Assembly: GCA_013044365.1 (NCBI GenBank)
Contig: JABEUP010000034.1
Span: 1 to 29,787, forward strand
Direction of reading: 5' to 3'
DNA from: Acidimicrobiaceae bacterium
GTDB taxonomy: Bacteria; Actinomycetota; Acidimicrobiia; Acidimicrobiales; Acidimicrobiaceae
DNA: 29,787 nt
Under the pieces are notes generated by a model. That model searched no databases. It saw only the letters and a list, made by a program, of their open reading frames with translations, and had not been told where the DNA came from. The translations under genes were made by a program, and so were the position numbers. Positions 15,365 through 23,069 of the stretch are shown here, in pieces. Every line of letters starts with the position of its first letter. Position 1 is the first letter of the stretch.

Positions 15365-15414
15365 TCTCAAAGGCGAAACAGCTGAAATGCTAGATTTGTT
15401 GAAATGGGTTTATT

Positions 15415-16767
15415 GTGATCGATAGATATAGTCCTAAAGAAATTGCAGATATATTTTCCGACCAGTCGCGCTTCGCCACCTGGCTTGAGGTTGAGATCCT
15501 CGCCACTGAGGCCTGGGCCACTCTCGGTGTGGTTCCCGCCGAGCATGCCAAAGCTGTGAGGATCCAGGCTCCGAGCATCGATGCGAGCTTTGTCCGCGAG
15601 GTAAATGAGCGGGAACAGGTGACGAATCACGACGTCGCGGCATTTGTGGACGTGGTTCAATCGAAAATAGGGTTTCCTTGGGGGTCTTGGATTCATTATG
15701 GTTTGACGTCGTCTGACGTAGTTGACACGTCCCTCTGTTTGATGATGACACGGGCCCTGGATGTGGTGATTATTGCATCGGAGCAATTGCTCGAAACTCT
15801 CGTGGACAGATCATTTTTATATTTCAGAACCCCTATGCTCGGCAGAACTCACGGCATGGCGGCGGAGCCCACTACGTTTGGGAACAAGCTTGCCCTCTGG
15901 GCTCTTCAGGTGAACCGAGATTTGGCCCGTTTGCGCAGTGCCAGGGAGGTGATTGCCGTCGGCAAACTTTCGGGTGCGGTTGGAACATATTCCAACGTCG
16001 ATCCATTCGTGGAGAGCTACGTCTGTAATCGCCTGGGACTAAGAAACGTTCCTGCCACCCAGGTGATAGCACGGGACCGCCATGCCCAGGTTCTCTACTC
16101 GCTTACGGCTCTTGCAAGTTCAATAGAGACCTTTGCCACAGAGATCCGTCATCTGCAAAGAACAGAGGTTCAAGAAGCGGAGGAGTATTTCAGCCAGGGC
16201 CAAAAAGGTTCGTCAGCAATGCCTCACAAACGGAACCCCATTCTTGCTGAAAGACTTGTAGGCATGTCTCGGATCATGAGAGGATATCTGGTCTCGGCGT
16301 TAGAAGATGTTGCTCTCTGGCACGAGAGGGACATCTCCCACTCATCTGTGGAAAGAGTGGTTGTACCGGATGCATTTTCACTGGCTTTATATATGACAAA
16401 AAAATTTGATGGCCTGATATCCCATCTTGTGGTCTATCCAGAGAAAATGTTAGAAAATATCGATAGGACGCTGGGGTTGGTGTTCTCCCAGCCTATATTG
16501 CTGGCCTTGGTGGCTTCCGGTCTTAGCAGGGATGAGGCTTACGTTATCGTTCAGCGATGCGCCCACAAGGCGTGGGATTCGAAAATACCTTTCGCCCAAG
16601 TGCTTGCTGAAGACCCCGAGGTAAGCCTCAGCGAAGCGGATCTTGTATCTGCAATGGATCTCCAGGTTGCTCTGAAAAATGTCAGAAAAACCTTTGACTG
16701 TCTTCTCTTAGAGCTGGATCTTACAGATGAGAAGAGAAAAGAATTGACATCCAAACTGGACAGCTAA
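15415..16767 (+). CDS. purB: adenylosuccinate lyase
   Basis: It cleaves SAICAR to AICAR and adenylosuccinate to AMP, each with release of fumarate, and so acts in both IMP synthesis and AMP formation. The 450-residue fumarase/aspartase-superfamily protein has TSSDVVDTSLCL near residue 100, GRTHGMAAEPTTFG with the catalytic His region, and the superfamily signature GSSAMPHKRNP near residues 265-275, which contains the catalytic serine loop. The GTG at 15415 is chosen because MIDRYSPKEIADIFSD matches the usual N-terminus; the Shine-Dalgarno sequence is weak. It follows purD by 50 nt. No clear terminator is seen after it. Confidence 0.96.
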   Translation: MIDRYSPKEIADIFSDQSRFATWLEVEILATEAWATLGVVPAEHAKAVRIQAPSIDASFVREVNEREQVTNHDVAAFVDVVQSKIGFPWGSWIHYGLTSSDVVDTSLCLMMTRALDVVIIASEQLLETLVDRSFLYFRTPMLGRTHGMAAEPTTFGNKLALWALQVNRDLARLRSAREVIAVGKLSGAVGTYSNVDPFVESYVCNRLGLRNVPATQVIARDRHAQVLYSLTALASSIETFATEIRHLQRTEVQEAEEYFSQGQKGSSAMPHKRNPILAERLVGMSRIMRGYLVSALEDVALWHERDISHSSVERVVVPDAFSLALYMTKKFDGLISHLVVYPEKMLENIDRTLGLVFSQPILLALVASGLSRDEAYVIVQRCAHKAWDSKIPFAQVLAEDPEVSLSEADLVSAMDLQVALKNVRKTFDCLLLELDLTDEKRKELTSKLDS

Positions 16768-16904
16768 GATTTTCGTTCCGGTATTTCGCGGGGCATCCAG
16801 TCTTCGGCCTTGTCTCCCTGGTAATGAGTACAGATCTGTTTTGAGCTGTCAAGTTAGGGCTTTGCCGCAGCCGACTTAAAAATTAGATAAGGCTCAGGTG
16901 CAGT

Positions 16905-17753
16905 TTGACATCCAGTGCGGCTCTAGCTAGATTTATTTCTGTGGTGGATATGGCGTATCCAGATAGCGAACCCAACACAGAGATTTTGGGATCTGTAAGC
17001 AAAGCCTTAGATGTACTGGAGGCCTTCTCCCACGAGCATTCGGAAATGGCATTGGGCGAAATCGCCCTGAAACTCAATATGGGTAAGTCAACGGTGCACA
17101 AGCTTCTGCAGACCCTACTTGTCAGAGGATTTGTTGCTCAAGATTCTTCTACCCGCCGATACCGTCTTGGTCTTCGCAATTGGCAATTGGGTAATTTAGC
17201 TGTTGGTTCAATAGATGTTCGTGAGGTTGCGGCTCCCTACATGCGTCATTTGGCGGCACTTACCGGCGAGCAATTGACACTTTGGGTTTATGAGACCGGG
17301 TGGGCCGTATGCGTTGACCGGGTTGACAGTCGTCACCGGGTGCGTAACTATACCAGAATGGGAACGGTCGAAAAGCCGGAGGATTTTGCCAGTGGCAGGT
17401 GTCTTTTGGCATTTTCCGGCGACGTGGAGATTGCCAATGCATCAGAGCGGTTACTGCGTGCAAGGGGCGAGTATGCCGCCGATATCTTGAGAAAAAGATT
17501 GGAAACCATACGGGAGCGTGGGTATGAGACCAACCCGGGCGATCTCTGGGAAGAGATAAGAGCGATAGCCGCGCCGTTGTTCGGCCATTTAGGCGTTGTC
17601 GGGGCGATCTCTGTTTCCGGTCCGGAGAGTCGCTTTGATGAGGGCGCAATTAAAGCGATGCTACCGCATTTGCTGGAAGTGACCAGGGAAGCCTCAATCA
17701 AACTGGGGTATATTCCTGATGGGCCTAGCCCGCCGATCGAATGGTCGGCATAG
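16905..17753 (+). CDS. IclR-family transcriptional regulator
   Basis: The N-terminal winged helix-turn-helix is clear: GSVSKALDVLEAF, then GEIALKLNMGKSTVHKLLQTLLVRGFV, the IclR recognition helix. It is followed by YRLGLRNWQLG and the C-terminal GAF-like effector domain with the IclR segment RGYETNPGDLWEEIRAIAAPLFGH. Family members sense small metabolites, often aromatic or acyl compounds, and repress or activate nearby catabolic genes. Starts are uncertain: TTG 16905 has AGGTG 4 nt upstream, while ATG 16950 (MAYPDSEP) is the first ATG and leaves a complete DNA-binding domain. It lies upstream of the binding-protein and UbiD genes on the same strand, so it probably regulates them; the effector is unknown. 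Confidence 0.9.
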   Translation: MTSSAALARFISVVDMAYPDSEPNTEILGSVSKALDVLEAFSHEHSEMALGEIALKLNMGKSTVHKLLQTLLVRGFVAQDSSTRRYRLGLRNWQLGNLAVGSIDVREVAAPYMRHLAALTGEQLTLWVYETGWAVCVDRVDSRHRVRNYTRMGTVEKPEDFASGRCLLAFSGDVEIANASERLLRARGEYAADILRKRLETIRERGYETNPGDLWEEIRAIAAPLFGHLGVVGAISVSGPESRFDEGAIKAMLPHLLEVTREASIKLGYIPDGPSPPIEWSA

Positions 17754-18206
17754 CGGTGTCTTCAAGGGTAAGCGAGATCATCCTGTACGGTACTAAATTG
17801 AGTCGGTCGAGGTGCTATTGTCGGCGCGTGTCACCGAAGCTGTGGATTAGACGAATATGCAAGGGGGATGGCGGTTTCGGCCTGTGGTTGCTGCCGGCCA
17901 GACATATTGTTCCACGGGTGGGCAACGGGATGTCTATTTAGATTTTTTAATCAGAGGAGGTGGGTCTCAATAAGGTTAAACAAGGTTTTTGTCTGCAGAT
18001 ATGTTGTAATCGAAAAGTTCGCATTATCGCCAGCAAAAATCTTGATCGTTTTAGTGGGGGGTTGGCTGGTATCGGTATGACCGGGAAATTGCCGGTATCT
18101 ACTGAGCTGGGTTTGACAATTTTAGAAGTATGAGATCTGTGTTTGAAAAGTTTCAAGATTGGTCTTTAAGCGGGCCGGTTTTAAATCAAAGATCTGAGGG
18201 GGAAGG
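17754..18206. other. 453-bp intergenic region between iclR-type gene and binding-protein gene
   Basis: No convincing gene was found. The region holds a very strong Shine-Dalgarno-like AGAGGAGG (17953-17960) followed 9 nt later by an ATA-initiated frame of 36 codons with a hydrophobic end. It also holds a small dyad, GTAC-G-GTAC (17785-17793), and near its end CGGTAT direct repeats, a consensus -35 and a palindrome (described separately). Confidence 0.6.
18073..18157 (+). promoter_or_regulatory. probable regulated promoter of the substrate-binding-protein gene
   Basis: CGGTAT occurs twice in direct orientation (18073-18078 and 18093-18098), 20 bp apart, about two helical turns. A perfect TTGACA lies at 18113-18118, but no good -10 exists at 16-18 bp. 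An imperfect palindrome, TTTGAAA-AG-TTTCAAG (18142-18157), follows. A strong -35 with a poor -10 and nearby repeats fits an activator-dependent promoter, plausibly bound by the adjacent IclR protein (inference). Confidence 0.4.
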
Positions 18207-19454
18207 ATGAATTTTCACCGTTCTAGGAACAGTGTTACTAGATTTAGTGTCGTTGCTGTATTGGCAGCGTTTTCGCTGTTTATGGCAGCTTGTGGTAGCA
18301 GTTCTAGTTCTTCTAGCACTACAGTCGCGAATGGTTCGACTACCACAGCGAGTTTGTCGCCGTATATTTTCCATGCGGATTTGTCTGAGACGGGAGCAGG
18401 ATCGTTCCTGGGCTCGAGACAGGCCAAGGCTTTGACAGATTTGGCTGATTATGTCAACTCTACCGGGGGGATAAAGGGTCATAAGATCCAACTGGATATC
18501 GAGGATAACCAATCGAGCCCGGCCACGAGCGTTTCAATAGCTACGCCGTGGATTGCCCAAAATGTCCAATTTATTTTCAACGGGAGTATCGCGGCAGCCG
18601 CCAAGGCTGTAGACGCGCTTGCAGGCAAGACTGGTCCGGTCATTTACGATTTGACTCCGGTAAACCCTGCGCCACCCAATAGCTATATATTTGCCTCTGG
18701 AATTTCATTCAAGCTCGACTTTGAGGCAATTCTGAATATGCTTCGATCGAAAGGTTTGATGAAGATCGCCTTTTTAAATTCGACTGACGTGAGTGGTGCT
18801 GTCGGATGGCCGGTGCTTCAGTCGCTCCTCGCCTTACCGGCGAATAGCGGTTTTCAATTGGTAAGCCACCAGAGCTTTGATCCTGCCGCCGTGAGCATAA
18901 CTACGCAGATGTCGGTGATCAAAGCGGCCAACCCACAGGCATTGATCGTCTGGACAACAGGTACTCCTATCGGAACCGTGTTTCATGCGCAGAGCCAGCT
19001 GGGTATGAGTGCCATACCGACCTTTACCCACGGAGGAAATGCCGTTACGGGAGAGATGCAACACCTTCAGTCCGTTTTGCCGAAGGAGATTTATTTCCCA
19101 ACCGGACCACTGTATCTTCCGCCGTCTAGCCTGCCGAGTAACCTGGCATCGGTTGTATCGACATTCCAGTCAATAGTCGCAAAGGCCGGTGGACATCCCA
19201 ATGATGGATGGGGCCTCGCGTATGCTCCAGCGTTGATGCTTATTGCCGCGTTAGACCATTATGGGGTTAATGCGACGTCTACCCAGATCAAGAGTTATAT
19301 CGAGAGTCTTTCGAGCTTCCCGAATATCTACGGCGTGTTCCATATGAGCCCTGATAACCATACCGGTATAGATCTTCAAGGTGTCTACATGACTACGTGG
19401 AACGGCACAACCTTTGTTCAGGCATCCGGTCCGGGCGGATTGCCTAAGTCATAG
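18207..19454 (+). CDS. ABC-type substrate-binding lipoprotein (branched-chain amino acid/aromatic type)
   Basis: A 415-residue periplasmic-binding-protein-like lipoprotein. It has a short basic N-terminus, a hydrophobic signal (VVAVLAAFSLFMAAC) and a lipobox cysteine at residue 29, followed by a serine/threonine-rich tether. The mature part resembles the Leu/Ile/Val-binding family (Peripla_BP_6), with FLGSRQAKALTDLADYVNSTGGIKGHKIQLDIEDNQ as its first lobe start. In this family related proteins bind amino acids, amides or aromatic acids. GAGGGGG lies about 5 nt before the ATG. No permease or ATPase gene is present in the window, so it is an orphan binding protein. Its position between the IclR gene and ubiD suggests that its ligand is the substrate of that pathway (inference). 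Confidence 0.88.
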   Translation: MNFHRSRNSVTRFSVVAVLAAFSLFMAACGSSSSSSSTTVANGSTTTASLSPYIFHADLSETGAGSFLGSRQAKALTDLADYVNSTGGIKGHKIQLDIEDNQSSPATSVSIATPWIAQNVQFIFNGSIAAAAKAVDALAGKTGPVIYDLTPVNPAPPNSYIFASGISFKLDFEAILNMLRSKGLMKIAFLNSTDVSGAVGWPVLQSLLALPANSGFQLVSHQSFDPAAVSITTQMSVIKAANPQALIVWTTGTPIGTVFHAQSQLGMSAIPTFTHGGNAVTGEMQHLQSVLPKEIYFPTGPLYLPPSSLPSNLASVVSTFQSIVAKAGGHPNDGWGLAYAPALMLIAALDHYGVNATSTQIKSYIESLSSFPNIYGVFHMSPDNHTGIDLQGVYMTTWNGTTFVQASGPGGLPKS

Positions 19455-19458
19455 CAGT

Positions 19459-19476
19459 CCCCGGTTTATTTCGGGG
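19459..19476 (+). other. short GC hairpin after the binding-protein gene
   Basis: CCCCG (19459-19463) pairs with CGGGG (19472-19476) around an 8-nt T-rich loop. It begins 5 nt after the stop codon. No T-run follows, so termination is doubtful; it may protect the 3' end of the lipoprotein mRNA. Confidence 0.4.
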
Positions 19477-19497
19477 CAGAAATGTGGAGAATGTTGA

Positions 19498-19537
19498 CCG
19501 TGGATTGGATTGATCTTACAAAGGTAACAATCCACGG
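19498..19537. promoter_or_regulatory. perfect 10-bp inverted repeat upstream of ubiD-like gene
   Basis: CCGTGGATTG (19498-19507) and CAATCCACGG (19528-19537) are exact inverted repeats separated by 20 bp. Arm centres are 30 bp apart, about three helical turns, which suits a dimer-of-dimers regulator, or the RNA could form a stem with a 20-nt loop. It is about 190 bp before the ubiD-like start and could be the operator of the catabolic operon. Confidence 0.55.
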
Positions 19538-19727
19538 ACGGCGCTTCTCGTCACTTCAACGGTTTTTGGTTTGACGTTGAGGTGTCCGAGGGAATTGAGT
19601 CGGGGCAATGTTAATCGAAAATGGTCTTCACTGGCGGTGGTAACTTCACATGCATGAGTTGGATTTTTACGGAATGCATTGACCAGCGGTTCCAAGTACC
19701 CGAAATTAGAACATTATGGAGGATTGA

Positions 19728-21152
19728 ATGGTAAGCAATGATTTCCGCAGTTTTTTGGCGGCAATAGGATCATCGGGTGATCTCGTCACAATCAATGACC
19801 AGGTTGACTGGGATCAGGAATTGTCAGGAATCGGGAGGTTGAGTTGCGAGCGGGATGGCCCTGCTTTTATTTTCAATAACGTCAAGGACTACGCACCGGA
19901 CTGGCGCATTGCCACCAATCCGATTGCCACTTGGCGCCGACTTGCGGTAGGGCTCAACCTGCCTGCAGAGATTCCTCTCAGGGATCTCTATCAAACTTAT
20001 GCCGATCGTGAAGGAACAATGATTCCTCCGGTCATCGTAAGCGACGGTCCGTGTAAAGAAGTAAAAATTTCCGGCGATGAGGTGAATCTATTTGATCTTC
20101 CGGTTCCAATGGTGCATGACGGGGACGGCGGACGCTATCTGGGAACATGGGATCTTGTCGTTTCGAAGGATGCCAATTCGGATTGGGTGAACTGGGGCAT
20201 GTACCGGTTCATGATTCATAACGAGCACATACTTACCGGATATCCGCGGCCTACCAGTCACTTGGGCAAGATGCTGCTTGACGGATATGTCCCGTTGGGT
20301 AAGGGGATGCCAATTGCAATTGTGATTGGAGCTGACATACCGAGCCATATTGCCGCAGCCGCCACTTTTCGCATCGCTGGAAATGAGGCGGAACTTGCCG
20401 GTGGGTTAGGTGGTTATCCGATTGATCTCGTAAAGTGCGAGACGTCAAGTCTATATGTCCCTGCTTCAGCTGAAATTGTCATTGAGGCCGAGATCTATCC
20501 GGACCGAATTGCACAAGAAGGGCCTTACGGGGAATACCCAGGCTACCGAAGTGGTGAGATGGGTAATTCAGTTTGCGCCCGGGTTACTGCCATAACCCAC
20601 CGCCGTGATCCGATCCTCACGTTGGATACCACCGGATTCAAGGATTCAAGCGCAACCACGACTTCCATTTCTGGTGCGATTGCGATCAAGCGCCGGTTGG
20701 AGAAGCATGGCGTGCCAGTGGTTGATGTTTATATTCCGCCAGAGGGCGGGGTCCATCTTGCTGTTGTTTCCGTTCGCAAGGGGGGATCAGAGATTGCCCA
20801 GCAGGTGGTGGAAATTCTTACCGCGCGCCGCGCTCTGATGTCGAAGATCATTATTGTTGACGACGATGTTGATGTGTTCAACATGTCAGCGGTAATCCAT
20901 GCCTTTGCTACAAAATGTCATCCGGACAGGGGCACCCATATCCACCGCTACGAGGGCCGTGCCAACGCACTTACTCCTGCTTACAGCCTGGATGAGAGAG
21001 TTGCGCACTCCGGCGCAACGGTTGCGTTTGACTCTACTTGGCCTCCGGAATGGCCAGTGGAAACGACGCCAATCCGTGCCACACTTGATTCGATGTACTC
21101 GCCGGAGATTCAAAAGCTTGTAACAGAGCGCTACAAATTACTTGGATTGTAA
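19728..21152 (+). CDS. UbiD-family prenyl-FMN-dependent (de)carboxylase
   Basis: The enzyme adds or removes CO2 on an unsaturated or aromatic acid using prenylated FMN, which is made by UbiX (not in this window). The 474 residues match the UbiD fold. The expected catalytic triad is visible as Arg160 in WGMYRFMIHN, and Glu264 and Glu269 in EGPYGEYPGY. Other conserved pieces are PVPMVHDGDGGRYLGT, VPASAEIVIEAEI, and KIIIVDDDVDVFN near the C-terminus. Start ATG 19728 has GGAGG about 5 nt upstream. It is followed 16 nt later by a 98-residue gene and then an acyl-CoA ligase, as in anaerobic arene carboxylation clusters, so the substrate is more likely a catabolic aromatic or heteroaromatic acid than a ubiquinone precursor. 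The substrate and reaction direction cannot be read from sequence. Confidence 0.93.
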   Translation: MVSNDFRSFLAAIGSSGDLVTINDQVDWDQELSGIGRLSCERDGPAFIFNNVKDYAPDWRIATNPIATWRRLAVGLNLPAEIPLRDLYQTYADREGTMIPPVIVSDGPCKEVKISGDEVNLFDLPVPMVHDGDGGRYLGTWDLVVSKDANSDWVNWGMYRFMIHNEHILTGYPRPTSHLGKMLLDGYVPLGKGMPIAIVIGADIPSHIAAAATFRIAGNEAELAGGLGGYPIDLVKCETSSLYVPASAEIVIEAEIYPDRIAQEGPYGEYPGYRSGEMGNSVCARVTAITHRRDPILTLDTTGFKDSSATTTSISGAIAIKRRLEKHGVPVVDVYIPPEGGVHLAVVSVRKGGSEIAQQVVEILTARRALMSKIIIVDDDVDVFNMSAVIHAFATKCHPDRGTHIHRYEGRANALTPAYSLDERVAHSGATVAFDSTWPPEWPVETTPIRATLDSMYSPEIQKLVTERYKLLGL

Positions 21153-21168
21153 CTAGAAGAGGTGCAGA

Positions 21169-21465
21169 ATGGCAGATGAATACGAAACTTTTGTGCGGGA
21201 TACCACGCGGGTACTGTCAGGTCATGACTGCGTGCTGACGCTCCGTGATCTAACCGAAGGCCGTTCGAAATACCGTGGCATAAATGTTCGTGCAGTTGTG
21301 TCCCGGCCTCCGCGTGCTGGCGAACCCATCCTCTGGATCCGGTCGGTGGTGGGGCTGAAGGATCCGGAGCCGTGCAGCGTACGAATAGTCGAAGAGTTGC
21401 CCGAAACCTTGCTTGGAGCGCCCTACAGTGACTATTTCACTGCGTTGGAACGCGCTCACCGATGA
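21169..21465 (+). CDS. 98-aa protein of unknown function in the UbiD operon (putative accessory subunit)
   Basis: I do not recognise this family. The protein is soluble, mixed alpha/beta in appearance, with no signal peptide or membrane segment. Visible stretches are VLTLRDLTEGRSKYRG, VRAVVSRPPRAGEPILWIRSV and a C-terminal PYSDYFTALERAHR. It lacks the four-cysteine zinc motif of the small BsdD/VdcD subunits of hydroxyarylic acid decarboxylases. Translation is supported by GAGGTG before the ATG, by its place 16 nt after the ubiD stop, and by an ATGA overlap with the ligase gene. Size and position resemble the small subunits (for example AbcD) that accompany some UbiD-type carboxylases, so an accessory or stabilising role is the simplest idea. 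Confidence 0.75.
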   Translation: MADEYETFVRDTTRVLSGHDCVLTLRDLTEGRSKYRGINVRAVVSRPPRAGEPILWIRSVVGLKDPEPCSVRIVEELPETLLGAPYSDYFTALERAHR

Positions 21466-22964
21466 CGGAAACAATCACCGAGGCGGTCGGCAGACATGCT
21501 GGTGATCAGCCTCATCGTACCGCCCTGACCGACGGCATCACATCGCTGAGTTGGAGTGAAGTCAAGAGTTGGATGGACGATGCGGCAGGATGGCTTTCAG
21601 ATCTTGGACTTCCACGCGGTGCGACTGTGCTTGGGTGGTTGCCCAACTGCCTTGAATGGTATCTCATCCGCCTGGCCTGTGAACAGGCCGGGTTATTCTG
21701 GGTTCCGGTTCCCACGAGTCAGGGTAGGCGTGAGTTGACGTCCATATTGGAGCGGACCCGTCCGAGTGTATTAGTGACAAAGGACCACTTCAGGAACCAT
21801 GACTATTCTGTTGAGGCGGATGAGATGTGCGGCCAGCTGGGTCTTGCCCCACTTCGTGTCACGGTACCTGATGATCGTCTGTTGCGTCTGAGAGGATCGG
21901 TGAGCGGAGAGTCTGTGCCTTTGCGGCTTGAGGAGCGCGCACATGCGCTTCCCACGTCCGGTTCGGAAGGGATGCCAAAACTGGCGGTATATACTTTGTC
22001 CGCAGCATGTGAGCGTGCCCACGCACAGGCCCAATTACTCGAATTGTCCAGAGAAGACGTCATACTCGTCCTCTCTCCCGGTACCGGACCAGCCAGAGTT
22101 GGCTGGCTGGCGGCGCCCATAGCCGGTGCTTGCGTAGTTGTTATGCCGAAGTTCGGCATTGATGCTGCTTTGGGGTTGATACAAAGTACGCGTGCCACAT
22201 TGGTTTGTGGTACTCCGGCCCAGCTTGCCATGCTTGCTGCCAAATTACATGACGTTGACACCTCCTCGGTACGGATCTGGTACGCAGTCGGTTCGGTGAT
22301 GCCGCCAACTTTAGCCGGCGATCTGGAAACCCTGACTAAAGGTATTGTGGTCTCAAATTACGGCGGTTCAGATTTTGGCGGTTGGGCGGCGCCGGATCTT
22401 AATGCCGGGACCCATGTACGTCATAACACTGTGGGCCGTCCGCGTGGTGGTACTGAGTTCAGAATTATCGACGACCATGGCAACGATGTTTCATTTGGTT
22501 ATTCAGGTGAGCTCATTGGCCGAGGCCCATGTTCTGTAAGTGATTTTTTGGGCGAAGAGGGTCGGCAAGCCTGGCGCGATGGCTGGTTCCACACTGGAGA
22601 TCTCGCATCATTTGACGATGACGGAAATTTAGTAATTGTCGGCAGGCTGAAGGAGGTTATCGTCCGTGGTGGCGACAAGGTAAGTCCTGTGGAAATAGAA
22701 GCACTGCTCCGAACCCATTGCGACATTGCACAGGTGGCGGTGATTGGTATACCAGATTCAATGCTAGGTGAGCGGATATGCGCCTGTATAGTTCCGGTGC
22801 AGGGGAAACATCCACCGGAACTCGAGACTTTGCGCCATTATCTGGATGATCAGGGTCTTGCCCATTACAAGATTCCCGACCGGTTGGTCGTTCTCGAATC
22901 GCTGCCGATTGTCGGTGACAAGGTTGACCGCCGCAGGCTTGCGCAAATTGCTGGCGCTTCCTGA
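21462..22964 (+). CDS. AMP-forming acyl/aryl-CoA ligase-like enzyme
   Basis: A 500-residue member of the adenylate-forming ANL superfamily. It should activate a carboxylic acid as acyl-AMP and transfer it to CoA. The phosphate loop is PTSGSEGMPKL (Thr165-Lys173), unusual because Glu169 and the final Leu replace the common Thr and Gly of TSGTTGxPKG. The A5-like motif is NYGGSDFGG, with aspartate instead of the usual glutamate. A7/A8 are standard: GWFHTGDLASFDDDGNLVIVGRLKEVIVRGGDKV. The C-terminal catalytic lysine is probably Lys487 in VGDKVDRRRL. The ATG overlaps the stop of the preceding 98-aa gene (ATGA). The partner gene UbiD suggests an aromatic or unsaturated acid as substrate; CoA ligation is inferred from the family. 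Confidence 0.88.
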   Translation: MTETITEAVGRHAGDQPHRTALTDGITSLSWSEVKSWMDDAAGWLSDLGLPRGATVLGWLPNCLEWYLIRLACEQAGLFWVPVPTSQGRRELTSILERTRPSVLVTKDHFRNHDYSVEADEMCGQLGLAPLRVTVPDDRLLRLRGSVSGESVPLRLEERAHALPTSGSEGMPKLAVYTLSAACERAHAQAQLLELSREDVILVLSPGTGPARVGWLAAPIAGACVVVMPKFGIDAALGLIQSTRATLVCGTPAQLAMLAAKLHDVDTSSVRIWYAVGSVMPPTLAGDLETLTKGIVVSNYGGSDFGGWAAPDLNAGTHVRHNTVGRPRGGTEFRIIDDHGNDVSFGYSGELIGRGPCSVSDFLGEEGRQAWRDGWFHTGDLASFDDDGNLVIVGRLKEVIVRGGDKVSPVEIEALLRTHCDIAQVAVIGIPDSMLGERICACIVPVQGKHPPELETLRHYLDDQGLAHYKIPDRLVVLESLPIVGDKVDRRRLAQIAGAS

Positions 22965-23069
22965 TAATTTAGTTTGACCAAGTCATGTTTAATTTGGCGG
23001 AGTGGATCTAACCAGGCATTCGCGCGCCGGATTGTTCAAGTTGTGGTTTTCTAGGTGTCCTGCTTGCGG

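Noticed and set aside
17868..18080. 70-codon frame in the iclR-binding-protein spacer
   Set aside because: Composition is not protein-like in its first half, and no proper ribosome-binding site precedes its ATG; only the downstream SD/ATA part is noteworthy.
19459..19476. Hairpin after the binding-protein gene as an intrinsic terminator
   Set aside because: Stem is only 5 bp and no T-run follows; listed only as a hairpin.
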